This document shows positions 10,691 through 22,403 of a DNA stretch of 64,000 bases, piece after piece. The DNA comes from Phragmites australis. Taxonomy: Eukaryota; Streptophyta; Magnoliopsida; Poales; Poaceae. The translations under genes were made by a program, and so were the position numbers. The DNA lies in NCBI RefSeq assembly GCF_958298935.1, contig NC_084927.1:28966001-29030000 (forward strand), read 5' to 3'. The notes beneath the pieces were generated by a model. The model saw only the letters and a program-made list of their open reading frames with translations, ran no database searches and was not told the DNA's origin. Positions within the stretch are counted from its first letter, which is position 1, and every line of letters starts with the position of its first letter.

Positions 10691-12840
10691 TTTCTCCGGT
10701 TGCTATGATCTCCAAACTTTATGCTTTGCTATCAAGGATTCTTTGAGATGTGTGCCAAAAGAAAGAGTAGGCTTTGGAAATTGATCAATGTCCAATCATA
10801 ATCTCTCTCCTATCCATGTGCGTTTCTCTGTGGTGGTATGATGGGAAGTTTCGAGCACCCGCCTTCAACACAAATTTTAATATTGTTCTCTTTTTTTGAA
10901 TGAAATAGTATTGTTCTCTAGCCTTGCAGATCATTGTTCTCTAGATAAATTCAAATGTGCAACATATTCAAACAAAAAATTTGTACAGATCTCAAATTTA
11001 ATCACATATTTTCAATCCTTTGAACATGACATGAACTTCACAAAAGAAAATTGACAAAACACACATTCTATAAAAAAAACTACACAAATCTCAATCAAAA
11101 GTTTTTCATATGCACACCAAATTTGGCATTCCTCCTTTGTACAAGAACATGAACTTCACATACAAAAGGAAAAACCATAGCATGGTAGTCCAAACTCCAT
11201 AAGTTTCTTGTTGCGCATTCCAAAATTCAAAAGAACATGAACAATTTGAACACAATTTGTTCTCATGACCATCACTTTCTCTTGGCTATCACAGCTATCA
11301 CAAACCGAAAATGTACAGTCTAATTCAATAGAAATATGAATAATGCCCAGTAAGTCCTGATGGGCATCTGTCCTCTCTCCCATGTTTCATTTGAAACTTG
11401 AGATTTAAATGCACAATCCACACTTTGTTCTTAGAAAATGGAACATCAAATTGGAAGATGATAGTACCGACGAACCGACGTGTTTCTTTTCTGTCAAAAT
11501 AACAGTCGAGGCCGAAAATGCCATTGGCAGAATTTATACTTGGAGTAGCATGTTGTGCTTCTTGCAGTTGGAAGGTGACATTCCAAGATGGCATAGTTGT
11601 TACCTCGAGTAGTACGTGATGGTACCTCGCAGGAGATTTGTCCGGTCCGGCTCTGGCCCATTTGCTTGCCTGACCCTGTCAGCCTGTCCGGGTTGAATCA
11701 TTGGATGACTCACCTGTGCTGTGCCTCTCGGGATTTATTTCTTTTGTCTGAAACAAACAAAAGGCGCGGTAAAACATTGTCATCAGCAGGCTCGCCACTC
11801 CAATCAGTGGGTGGAGCTGTACATGGGCAAGCAGGTTTTGCATCTTCCGGTGCTAAGTACTCAATTGGCCATCCCGGGAGGCCGGGACCTTGACAGCATC
11901 AGCAACACCTTGAATCGTACCGGTTTGTCCAGAAACACTTGGGCTGACACTGGGATGCCATCTATTCACCTCCAAACATAGCAGGAAATGCTCAGATCTA
12001 GTCTTAAAAAAGAACGGTGTTGTTGTCGATCGGGACCAAGAAGCTGTTGACGAGCTGATTTATGTCGAATCTTGATCGTCTCCGATGAGTCGGGCTAATT
12101 CTGGGCTAATGCTGAATTATTTGTGCATGCAAAAAGAATCGAACGCTTCGTTTGAGGCCGTCAAATCTTAAAGGCTGTCCGCCGGTGATGCCGGTTTTCA
12201 GCGAGGAATCTGTACCCTATGCAGTACCAGCGTCATGCTCACCCGACAGAGCAAATGCTATCAGTACTAGTATATGCTAGTAAAAGAAAATGATGTGAGA
12301 TTTGGTGCTACTTCTAGAAGATTCTTTGCCTAATGGCGTGACTAGAAAGTAGAAAGTGAAGGACAAGACGGGGAGGGCTTGGTACGAAAGTCGTGAAGCA
12401 AAATTTGTCTGAACTCTGACAAACTTGAGTAGCAGCTAGTATTGATATGCAGTTTGGCACGAATTCATCTTTTGTCAAAAAGCTAAACCTCATCTGGTTG
12501 GCTAAATCGGTCGCTGCCGAGCTGGTGCTTCGTCACCCTTCGCTGTTGAAGAGAGACTCTTCTGAACTGTGATGGAGTGAAGAAGACAATTTAGACAGTG
12601 ATGGCAGGTCATGCAGCCGTGGTCTTGACATGAAGCCGGAGTGGGTGTTTCTGATGACCGTGTGGCCTGCCTAGTTGTATCGATGGTTACAATGCGCGGC
12701 CTCTACTGAACAATTATAGCAATTGAGTAACCCCGCTGCGGTGACTGGAAGCAGCTCTGTGCAGAGGTGACGGCAACTGATTTCGACTGGTTTTGGATGG
12801 GACAAGAACATCTCAATTCTTGTAGCGACAGCGTTATTAC
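10691..12840. other. Gene-free stretch
   Basis: Mixed composition. The longest frame is on the minus strand at 11325-11594 (89 codons). It shows no domain I recognise and no splice-compatible partner nearby. I see nothing else here. Confidence 0.35.
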
Positions 12841-14060
12841 TGTGATCACTGTTGGCTCGGGTACAGCCATTGGCCACGCGTATGGGTTCCGTGGCAACCG
12901 CATTATTGATTGGGTCGATCGTAGCAGCGCTGGTCCTTCACATTAACGTGCCGCCGGGAGATGGAACGATTATCTGTTCAGTCGATCGATCTCGATCAAG
13001 GTACAATGAGCGCTACAGGGTAGACACATCAGCAACCGATTGGATAGAACTCGTCTTCACGTGGAGTACGTCGGTCCGGAGGAGCCACTGGTGGATACGA
13101 ACGGCGGTTACCCATGGTGTCAACGTCAGGAAATTGCATTGTCGCCGTTTCAGGGCTGGACACTACCCGTTTTGCCAGAGGCAAGAAGCCTCTAGAAAAT
13201 ATCAGCCTCGTGGGGCCGGGCCTCGGCCGTAGCCCAGCGACCCAACCTCACTCACCCACCACCCTCCAAACCATCAGCCAAGCGCGCGCGGGGGGACGGG
13301 ACGGATCAGCCCATCGGAACTGGGGCCATGGAACAGAACGGCGTTCTGCCGTCCGCGCGCTTGGCGTTACGCGGACACGTACGCCCCCGCCTGTCGCAAA
13401 AGCGCCCAGCCGCCACGTCTGGCCGCCCACGCGACAGACCACTTCGCTTGGATGCGCCGCGCAGCAGCAGCAGGTCCCCATGCGATGCGCGCGTTCCGGT
13501 CGCTGCGCGGAGATTTTCGGCGAGCGCAGTGAATCAAATCACGCGGGTCGGGGTAGAAGCCTCGACGAGCCTCCACTCCTGATCGATCCCGCGGGTCGCA
13601 GCAGCAGCGCGCCGTGCCAACGCCGTGCGTGCATGGCGAACAGTCAGCAGCTCGGACCCGGCAAATTTCGACGACCTGGCGCGGCCCCGCCGACGTGCCA
13701 CCGCACCACGGAGCGCTGAGACCGTGCGGCTCGGGCAGCAAGCTCTGAAACCGCCGAGGACGTCCCGTCATTCCGCACCGAAGACAACACTAGTCACAGT
13801 ATAATCTGGGGCCGGAGCGTCAGATTTCCCTTGTCCGTTTCTCGTTTCGTGGCGGGTTTGAAAAATTGCGCAGCGCCCGCTGCCGGGCGTGAGCTAGACG
13901 GGATGGGGGCGAGCGAGCGTCACGGCTCGCGGTGGGTCGAGTTCGGGTCGGGCGGCAAGTCGTTCGGTAGTTTCCTCTTTCCTATGTGCAGCAGCAGTAT
14001 GGGTGAGCGCGGGGCCTACATGACCTTATCCATCTGCAACGTCGGGAAAAACGAATGAGC
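12841..14060. other. GC-rich island without recognisable gene
   Basis: GC content and CpG frequency rise sharply, especially at 13200-13760, giving overlapping frames on both strands. None encodes a recognisable domain. This may be an unmethylated promoter or CpG-rich region, or the decayed GC-rich exon of a lost grass gene. The sequence alone does not decide. Confidence 0.4.
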
Positions 14061-14264
14061 AGATCTGTTCGTCGGGTTTGAGTTACAGTTGCTCGTGTTT
14101 TTTTATAGATTAAATTTCAAGAGAAATAATATATTTATACGTGGGTTTTTAATCTTTCTTACATGTGTTACGGAAAAAATCATATAGGTGGGTGTGGATC
14201 TGAGCGTGGTTGGCGTGCACTTAAAAAACAACGTCAGGAAAGCGACACCGGGCATACAATTATA

Positions 14265-14509
14265 CTCTCCTCGTTTAGGAATAATAAATTCTTTTATGTT
14301 CGGTCTTCGGAGTTGGATTTTGATTAATTTTTTAAAAAAAATATATCATTTATAGCTACAAAACCTATATAATGTGAAATCATTTTAAATTATAAATCTA
14401 GTTATATAATTTTTATACATTATTATGATTTGATTTTATATTAGTCAAAGTACATAAAATTTGATTTTTTTAAAAAAATACGTTTACTATTTTTAAATAG
14501 ATGGAGGAT
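14265..14509. mobile_element. Stowaway-like (Tc1/mariner) MITE
   Basis: The left end CTCTCCTCGTTTAGGAATA and the right end AAATAGATGGAGGAT form an imperfect CTCC-type terminal inverted repeat flanked by TA on both sides (14263-14264 and 14510-14511). The interior is AT-rich, about 245 bp and non-coding. TA target duplication, size and terminal motif all fit Stowaway. Confidence 0.65.
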
Positions 14510-14511
14510 TA

Positions 14512-15403
14512 GATTAGCTATGTAGGGTCCACTGTACTGTAATCGATCAATTATTGATCCTCCCTGGCGCGGAGACTCGCAGCCTCCTGTTTTCTTAATA
14601 TAAACGTTTCTTTTGGCATCACAGGTTTGTGCGCGAGCTATTTTAAGAATTCCATGTACTGAGAATAGTCTAGAAATGAAGTTTTCCAGCGTCTGCATAG
14701 TGTTCAGTGGGGTCATGTGGCCGTCACATCGAGATAAGCGTGAACTGTTCAACCATCTGTCATATCGATCGCGATATGATACAATTGTACTGATCTAAGG
14801 TGTAGTGGTCATCCAAAAGAAATGGAGTGCCATTTTAGCAACTGCGATTAATAGGTAGTCTACCATTTTATGCTCCTGTTGAATGCAGCATGAGAACATT
14901 CCTACTGGTGCATAGAAACATTCTGGGATGTGTAAGCAAGATGAAGCGTCCTCTCGCTTTAAAAAGAAGAAAAAAATGAAGCATCTCCCTCTTCTAGCAC
15001 CGAGACCCCTAACAATAAAAACGGTAAACGACGCGAGACAGGGCACGATTACTTCTTCTCTTTGCAGAATTCCACTAGAACAAGGTGAAATTAAACTTTT
15101 CCATTCTTGAAAGAGATAAAATACATGCGATCGATCAACTGATCAACCGTACAAACTAAAACTATTCCTCCTTTCTCCAGGTGCCCTTAAAATTGTCACA
15201 CCATGAATGAACACCCTCTTAGTTGCATCTCCATGAATAAAAGAAAAGATCTTATATATTACTACCCGATTTTTTTCTCAGGTCTGGCAAAAAAAAAAAG
15301 AAAGAAATCAAGAGAGAAGCAATTAATATTGCTCATTTCTAACCTACTTGTAGCATCTAGCTAGAACAACCGCCGAGTCTGCTCTCCGGCCGCGGCCGGT
15401 ACT
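14512..15403. other. 3' flank of the S40-like gene, no other gene seen
   Basis: The part nearest 15404 should hold the 3' UTR of the minus-strand S40-like gene. The rest shows no supported feature. Confidence 0.35.
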
Positions 15404-15931
15404 TCAGTCCTCGAAGCCGGTCTTCTTCCAGACGGCGTCCCGGACCCGGCTGAGGTCACGCCCCTTGAGCGTCCTGCCGATCCCCTCGTGCACCGACAGC
15501 GACGCGGCCCGGCTGCGCCACGCCAGCTCGTGAGGTGGGATCACCGTGGCGCCACCACTGGCCGCCCTGCCGTAGTCGTAGTCGTCGTCCCCGTCGAGCT
15601 CCCACCCGCCCTCGTGGTGGTTCCTGTACTCGACCCCGAGGATTTTCTGCCAGTCCGGTATGTTCATCGGCAGCGACCCCGGCGCGGCGCCCCGGCTGTC
15701 CAGCGGCTTCTTCCGCCCGGCGCGGGAGGCCGGGATCGGGCGCGCCCGGGCGGCGGCTAGCTCGGCCGGGCCGGAGTATTCCACGCCGCCGGCAGGGGCA
15801 AACGAGCCCCAGACGTCCGACTCGTCGAACTCGTCCGCCGCCCCGCCGGGGCACGTTGCCGCCGCGCCCCGGGACGGCGAGAACATCCGGTACGCGTGCT
15901 TCGCGGCCGCCGATCTCGCACTCCCGGCCAT
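15404..15931 (-). CDS. Senescence regulator S40-like (DUF584) protein
   Basis: A single intronless minus-strand frame of 175 aa starts at ATG 15931 and stops at 15404. The C-terminus carries the S40/DUF584 signature: MNIPDWQKILG at residues 89-99, IPPHEL at 131-136, and SVHEGIGRTLKGRDLSRVR at 146-164, ending with KKTGFED. The Ala/Ser-rich N-terminal half with an acidic EFDESDVW word also fits the family. S40 proteins are plant-specific, often nuclear, and linked to leaf senescence and stress expression; the molecular activity is not established. Length is typical. A TATAAG box lies about 160 bp upstream of the ATG, and the leader ends in a purine-rich ATG context. I am confident of the family, not of the paralogue. 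Confidence 0.88.
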   Translation of the reverse strand: MAGSARSAAAKHAYRMFSPSRGAAATCPGGAADEFDESDVWGSFAPAGGVEYSGPAELAAARARPIPASRAGRKKPLDSRGAAPGSLPMNIPDWQKILGVEYRNHHEGGWELDGDDDYDYGRAASGGATVIPPHELAWRSRAASLSVHEGIGRTLKGRDLSRVRDAVWKKTGFED

Positions 15932-16088
15932 GCTGATCGATCGGTCTTGCTGTTTCCCCTTGCCTTGCCTTTACCGTGACGCTTAGCTAGCTTTGCAGCA
16001 AGTTGCAACCGCCGATCTTTGCCGAGGAGTGCGAGAGAATGGTGCTAGGTGAGGTTGGCAATGGTTTTGGAGCTTGCGTGGGTTGGTT

Positions 16089-16094
16089 CTTATA
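16089..16094 (-). promoter_or_regulatory. Candidate TATA box of the S40-like gene
   Basis: TATAAG on the minus strand lies about 158 bp upstream of the ATG at 15931, which leaves room for a leader of roughly 130 nt. It is the only good TATA word in the immediate upstream region. Confidence 0.5.
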
Positions 16095-16780
16095 GTCAGA
16101 GGGTGAGGAGGGCGGCAGCTACAAGCGGTGGGTGGGCTCGCGGAGTGAGACGTGAGGGACCCGAAGCGGATAAGGCTGTTTCCGGAATGACGGCCCAGCC
16201 CTCCGGCTCCGGGTGTTTGCCTCGCCACTAACACGGATGTGCACCGGCGGCCGTGGGGCGTCATGGTCTGAGACGGTGCACGGTAGGCACGGTGGCGTTT
16301 TGTAACAGGAAAAAAAGAGGTGGGACAGGAAAAGAGAAATAAATAAAGGATTAAAGATAGAAGTATGAAAGAGAGGTGAGCAGTTAGGATTAAATTTTGT
16401 TTCTATTTCAATGAGATATTATTTTCATTTTATTTTTATTTTAGTAAGATATTATCTCTCTTTCCTAATATGCAAAAGGCACATAGGGTATGGCTCACCA
16501 AAACACTTTGTCACCTGCGTTCTGAATGTGCTAACCTTGTGCTAGGAACCTCCCACCGGACACACTTTTTGTCACATCCGATCTGAATGTTCCAACCTTG
16601 TTTTTCCCTGATCACTACTGTGCTTGCGCCACCATGCAAAGTAGATACGAGTACACACATGACTCACGTACGAGACTACGTTGTACAACTACAGACAACA
16701 CTACACAACAGGGATATGTCATATGTGTATATGGCTGATGAGGTAAAGACTAGTTGTCGCTTGGGGTAGTGATACTTGAA
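16095..16780. other. Upstream region of the S40-like gene, no further gene seen
   Basis: A GC-rich proximal part (to about 16270) passes into AT-rich sequence. No supported gene. Confidence 0.3.
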
Positions 16781-16822
16781 ACTGATTCTACGAGCTGCAT
16801 CACTGATTCTACGAGCTGCATC
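16781..16822. repeat. 21-bp perfect tandem duplication
   Basis: ACTGATTCTACGAGCTGCAT plus C occurs twice back to back. Confidence 0.9.
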
Positions 16823-17096
16823 TCTACATTAGCTCATTTAGGCTCTGACCGTATGAGATTTGCTGCTATCATCAAGGATATTCTAGAGCTAAAAACCTGT
16901 CTTGGAGAATTCAAGGTCTAAAAAACAAAGAGACACCCGAATATTGTTGCTCATGAGCTAGTGAAACATGCTAGGAGAGCACATAGCTCGGCAGTATGGA
17001 CAGCAAAGGCTGCTTTATGTATCGGGCACTGGTGCTCAAATATTGTAACTCATGTACCTTTTAATATATATAAAGCATCTTTTTATCGGAAAAAAG
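16823..17096 (+). pseudogene. 3' remnant of an RNase H-like retroelement gene
   Basis: The plus-strand translation contains FAAIIKDILELK and, after one stop, NIVAHELVKHARRAHSSAVW. The second is the typical C-terminal tail of plant RVT_3 RNase H-like domains (the VAH-x-LA-x-x-A-R word). It is followed by a short AT-rich tail and an A-rich run at 17087-17096, as at the end of a non-LTR element. It abuts the damaged 5' LTR of the copia element. Confidence 0.45.
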
Positions 17097-17122
17097 GGTA
17101 AAGCTGGTACTACTTGTTAGGA

Positions 17123-17125
<3 letters not shown>

Positions 17126-17199
<74 letters not shown>

Positions 17200-17213
17200 T
17201 ACATACATACATG
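17126..17213. repeat. Compound microsatellite (TA)n(CA)n(CATA)n
   Basis: About 30 TA units run from 17126 to 17186, then about six CA units and a few CATA units. The position matches the TATATATA word of the 3' LTR near 25264, so it probably expanded from the LTR TATA region (inference). Confidence 0.9.
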
Positions 17214-18622
17214 AAACATAATCCCTCATTGTAATATAGATGAATAAACAATAAACAATTTTTTTCTTTACATTGTATCTACATTGCAATTGTTCTCTCG
17301 AAGGATCGCTCGACTATAGCCAATAGCAGCGGTTTCTCAATACGTTATCAGCATGAAGCTCTGTTAGAGACCAAGCTATGAATCGGATCGTCTCGCTTCG
17401 CAAGGACTAAAAGGTACGATTGATTCGGTACGTTTTCTAGCTATTATTGTTTTTGCTTCGGATACGTAAATCTGCGTGAATAGTACAAATAGTAGCAGTA
17501 GAGTGAATAGCATGAACAGTGAAATGATTTGACAACAGTGGCTGCTCCGGTGGGGCCTGCAGCCCTCACCATGCCATAAGCTGGGAACCGGCGACCGCCT
17601 CTCTACACATATAGGAAAAAAGGGAGAGGCACGACACCTCGTCACACATGGAAGCCGATGGCCTCCCAGTCCAGTGCTAGGCACACCACTAGCCATCGTC
17701 GTTGGCCGGACCCCGACGGCCGTCCTCCGCACCAAACGCGGTGGCTCGAAGACCTCCGCCACATATTAAAGAAAAAACAACAAAAAAGGGGGTGGATGGG
17801 GGCACCGCCGGCATGGAAGCCGGCGGCCTCCTCGCTTCACCGTGTCGCAGTCCCTCGTATGGCCACCGAAGACGCTGCCGCCTGCATTACTGTGCGCCGT
17901 CGATTGAAGCCGGCCACCCACCACCGTTGTAGCTTGCTTGAAGGCACACGGGCCACAGTCGACTTGAAGGCACCACATGCCATCACCTGGAGTTGAGCCG
18001 TCACCCATAGTCGAGCCACCACTCGGAGCTGAGTCGTTGTCGACCGCCGTAGGCTCCCGCGAAATGCGCCACGTTGGACGCACGTGCTTCGTGCGTCACC
18101 AACCTGAAGTGGGCCACCGCTAGGTCAGAGTGGCAGCTACAGTTTGGAAACCCTAGCTGTCCCGTTATATGGGAAGCGCATGGACCGGATAGGCTGGGGC
18201 GGCCCAATGTTAGCGGCTCGGCCCAATTAACAAAGAAAACTGGTGGAAATAGAAGGAAAAAGAAAAAATCTAAAATTTGACATTTAGCCCTTGGGTTTCC
18301 CATTATTTGAGCGTAATTTCTAAATTTTTGTGTTTAGGCCCTTGGTTGTTCTGAAATTTTTTCAGATGCTTTGTTTTTGCATAGAAGTACCTCTAGAATT
18401 CAAAATTTGTATCTGTTTTAGCAATTATGATGTACTTAATTATGTTATTATTGTTTTTATGCTAATAATTATTGTTTTTACTGTTTAAATTGCATGTTAT
18501 GCATTTAAGTTCAGTAAAATTCGAATGATAGCATAGGAAATGTCGAAAAAATTTACAGTAACCCTATTTAGCAATATGATGCACCTTTACTAGTAGTAAT
18601 TCTTGCTTTATTAAATATGTAG

Positions 18623-19039
18623 ATGGTTGGTATCATGAACAAGGAGTTCGCTGAGCTTAGTGTTGATGGCCGTAACTATCTCACTAGACCGTCAGATGTC
18701 TGGATTGTACTTGGAGCAAAAAGACTATGTACTGCTATTGGCCTAGAAACAAGTAGTGCAATAGTTCACACGGAGGATGAGAATGATCAAACACTTTATT
18801 TTCTCCGTCACCATCTCTCTCCCACTTTGAAGAATGATTACATGGCAACGACCAGCACCAAAGCACTATGGGACACGTTGCATGAGCGTTTTGAGCGTCT
18901 TAAGTACACCATCAAGCCTATTGCAGAGCAAGAATTGGTCCGGTTCCGTTTCTATGATTTCAAGCATGTCAGAGAGTACAACTCCACATTACATCGCATT
19001 TGCACACTCCTGTGTCTCTATGAGAAAGAGATCACATGA
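18623..19039 (+). pseudogene. Copia gag (UBN2-like) fragment
   Basis: An open frame of 138 codons starts MVGIMNKEFAELSVDG, followed by NYLT and a W-x-x-LGAK word. It contains AKALWDTL-type and RFERL-type words typical of the Ty1-copia gag core (UBN2/DUF4219 region). A stop at 19037-19039 truncates it. The reading continues, disrupted, to a CYKCG zinc-knuckle word at about 19378-19392 that is followed by another stop. Function in the intact element would be capsid formation; here it is dead. Confidence 0.75.
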
Positions 19040-19899
19040 GAGGAGAAAATTGAGAAGACTCACTCCACTTTCCACCCGAATGCGGCAGAATCCGCACGCA
19101 ATCATCGTCAATCAAAATACAAGAAGTATTCTGAATTGATTGACGTATTATAGCTTCATGAAGTTCATGACAAAGTCATCACCAAGAACGTCTCATCCTA
19201 GCCGCAAGTGAAGAGCAGTGGTCTAGAAGTCAATCACAACTCTTTCAAAGCACGCAAGAGCCGCAATAAGAAGCGGGGGAAGAGAGGAAGGAAAGTGGTA
19301 GCAGACAAAGTCAAGTTTGGTGATGATAATGGCAATACAAAGAAAGAAGTCAAGCTATACGGTGAGCAAAATCAGACATGCTATAAGTGCGGTGTTTGAG
19401 GCTATTAGTCCCGAATCTGCAAAGCACCAAAGCATATTGTGAAATCATACCAGAAGAAGAAAAAGGAGCAGCCATAAGCACACCTCACTATTGCAATGGA
19501 GATGAAAGGGGATAAAGCAGCCGCAATTAAAAGGAATGCATCTCACATGAAAGTTGATGATGCTCCCACAGTGCCAGTAAAAGACCTCCAATAAAGGATG
19601 TGGAGATCTCTACTTTGTCCTTCTCCACTACCATAGAAAATGTCATAAAGGATGAAGCGAAAAAATAAAGCCATTGAAGATGAAGTGGTCGGATATTTCA
19701 CAGACTCTATCTATAATTAGAGTAATTAGTTATTTACTTAGTTGCTGAATTTAGGATGATTGAATGAATAAATGAAAGCTTTAGAAGAGCAAGCTTAACT
19801 GCAAACAATATTTTTCGATAGTTAATAGAACATTTAGTCTTGTTGCTACTTCATCGCATGCAAATGATTGAATGCTTTATGTATAGAATATGTACAGCG

Positions 19900-20955
19900 T
19901 CCGTATAGAGAAAGTGTGTATTGTGGATAGTGGAACTATAAATACCATCTTAAGAAAAAAGATGTATTTTTAGTCTATTAAAAATAGGTCTGAAAAAATG
20001 ATGGATGTCACTCGTAGTAATAAATTTATAGTAGATTTTGAAAGAGCCACAATCATACTATCTATGGATCTACGTTGCACATTAAAGAAATATTGTTATA
20101 TCCTGAATCTACAAAAAAATTCTTAAGTTTAAAGATATTCGCGCTAATAGTTTTCATGTAGAAATTAGTGAAGAAGATGGTAGGGAACACCTACTTATCA
20201 CTAAATGTGATAGTGAAGTAAGAATACTAGAAAAACTTTCCTTCATAAGCAGTGGCTTGTACTACACTTACATTAAAATACCTGAAGTGTTCACTACCTT
20301 GATGACTATGTTTCATAGTATATAATTATTCTCCTTATGACATGATAGATTAGGTTATCATGGTCTTAGAATGACGAGGAACATAATTACTAACTCACAG
20401 GGTCATGGCGTAAATGTGAATAATTTTTCGAATCATGAAGGTTTTGTATGCCATGCATGTGCTACCGAGAAATTAATTATAAGACCATCTACCTTGAAGG
20501 TATAAGTTGAAATCCCTACATTCTTAGACCGAATCCAGGGGGATATTTATGGTCATATTTAGTCATTTTCTGTCCCGTTTCGGTACTTTATGGTATTGAT
20601 AGATATATCCTCAAAATGATTGCATGTATGTCTATTATCTACCCGTAACCACGTCTTTGCAAAGTTGATATCACAGATCATACAATTCAGGAATAATTTT
20701 CTGGATCATCACGTGAAATTCATTAAAATGGACAACACTGGAGAATTACTTCTAAAGTGTTTGATAATTATTGCACTGGTATGGGAATTAAAGTTAAACA
20801 TTCTGTACTGCACGTCCACACTCAGAATGGACTAGCCGAAGCATTGATAAAAAGAATAAAATTTATTACTAGATATTTGTTGCAGCACTATAATTTATCT
20901 GCTACATGTTGGAGACATGTAGTTTTATATGCGGCAGCTCTCATTAATTATAGAT
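19900..20955 (+). pseudogene. Copia protease and integrase N-terminal part
   Basis: Broken frames contain a protease-like VDSGT word near 19925 and a pre-integrase segment with LGYHGLR and FVCHAC (His and Cys pairs, about 20350-20460). Integrase catalytic words follow: IQGDIYG and IKMDNTGE, then NGLAEALIKR. Several stops interrupt (for example after GHI near 20560 and SSK near 20618). The reading is cut at 20956 by the solo LTR and resumes at 22404. Confidence 0.75.
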
Positions 20956-21083
20956 CATCCTTGTCGGTGACATGGGAACCAGGGGTCCCTGAGTCCCGAT
21001 GCTAAGAACAGTAGTGTGCCATGTGGTGCCCTCCCTCGGGGATTATCTTCCCGAGGTCTGAGAAGATCAAGTTCTGGGAGAGG

Positions 21084-21510
21084 GTGCTCGGGGTCATGAA
21101 CAGTGGTCCCTGAGTACCCGAGTTCCCCGATGATCCGAGAAGGCCCAGTTCCGGGAGAGGGTGCTCGGGGCCATAAACAGTGGTCCCCGAGCACCTGAGT
21201 TCCTCGATGATAAAAGAAGATCAAGTCCCGGGAAAGGGTGCTCGGGGCCATAAATAGTGGTCCCCGAGCACCCGAGTTCCCCGATGAGAAGAGAAGACAG
21301 TTCCGGAAGAGGGTGCTCGTGGGCACTGTTTATGAATAGTGGTTCTCGAGCACCCAAGTTCCCCGAGGACCCGAGCAGTATAGTACCAGGAGAGGACGCT
21401 CGGGGCCATAAACAGTGGTCCCCGAGCACCTGTGTTCCCCGAGGACCAAGAGAGGGCATATCCGGGAGAGAGTAATCGGGGCTGTGAACATTAGCCCCCG
21501 AGCACTCACA
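21084..21510. repeat. Array of about six 75-81-bp repeats, each a potential hairpin
   Basis: Units begin at about 21084, 21161, 21238, 21313, 21394 and 21470. Most read GTGCTCGGGGCCATAAACAG and continue into TGGTCCCCGAGCACC, so each unit can fold GTGCTCGGGG against CCCCGAGCAC. The array lies in the 5' half of the solo LTR, upstream of its TATA box. Confidence 0.85.
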
Positions 21511-22006
21511 GTTCCCCGATGGACTGAGAAGTCCTCCTCCGGTGGTCCCCATATGGGCTCAGCGGTGAGGTGTCAACTAGTGAGAGGCCCGATGCCGCAT
21601 TTAAGAGGGCGCGTGACCTGTCACTTCCAACCACTCTCTCCACGCTTGCTGTCAGTCCCTGCCACGGTTTGGCAGGGAGACGTGGGGGCATTTAATGCAT
21701 GGGTCCCATCGTGCGTCATCCGACGCGCCTCGGGATAACGTCGCAGGGCTCGAGGCATAACGCCTGCTCCCCTGTTGTGTCAGACTTACTCTGACTGGGC
21801 GGGCACGCGGGGCTGCTCGGTGGCTACCCGGCGGGCCCTCCCCACTGCACCGCTGAAAAGCGGAATGACGACTACGAAGATCGGACGGGGGCGCGTTTTC
21901 AACCCTCCCCGTCACCTCAAGCAGCAGCCCATGATGGTTGTTTTCCATTTATGGCGTCTTGAAACTTGCATCAATCCTTTTTGGGCACGCCATTCGCCCC
22001 ACCGTG

Positions 22007-22014
22007 TATAAAAG
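22007..22014 (+). promoter_or_regulatory. TATA box of the solo LTR
   Basis: TATAAAAG in a GC-rich context, about 390 bp before the LTR 3' end, at the usual place of the U3/R boundary. Confidence 0.6.
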
Positions 22015-22403
22015 AGGGACGGTCTCCCCAGAGAAGGGAGGAGCTTTGAGGCCTACATCAGACGAGTCTGAAGAACGCTCAGAGACTTAGATCAACCGAA
22101 GAACAAGGAGTACGAAGCTCTAGACTTAGACAAATATTCTTGTAACACAGCAGATCCTCAGAGAGACATTCTCAGAGCATTTATAGAATACACACAGGAG
22201 TAGGTTATTACGCTCAGTGCGGCCCGAACCTGTCTAAAATTCCCCTGAGCATTTACTTTCTCCTGCATCCGATCATTCCCTCCGCCTACATCTCATTTAC
22301 TCCCATTTATTTTACGTACAAAGGAGGACTCAGAATCATCCCCCCCGCCGAATCTCAAAGGGGGTCCCTCCGGATCCCCGCTTGAGGAGTTCACCCTCCG
22401 ATA

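Larger units (their letters stand above)
20962..22403 (+). mobile_element. Solo LTR (1,442 bp) with 5-bp target-site duplication
   Basis: The element starts TGTCGGTGACATGGG and ends CACCCTCCGATA, a decayed form of the inverted TGTCGG...CCGACA ends. It is flanked by the exact direct repeat ATCCT at 20957-20961 and 22404-22408. Removing it rejoins the host copia integrase reading, so it is a true insertion. No internal retroviral-type domains remain, so the internal region was lost by LTR-LTR recombination. A TATAAAAG box lies at 22007-22014. The same family recurs at 63850-64000 in the opposite orientation; the pair share the terminal 150 bp with modest divergence. Confidence 0.9.

Noticed and set aside
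11325..11594. 89-codon minus-strand frame as a gene
   Set aside because: No recognised domain, no consistent codon bias and no partner exons.
13114..13771. 201- and 134-codon frames on opposite strands
   Set aside because: Mutual shadows in a CpG-rich island; no family features on either strand.
21084..21510. CRISPR-like repeat array
   Set aside because: Units are imperfect, contiguous with no unique spacers, and lie inside a plant LTR.
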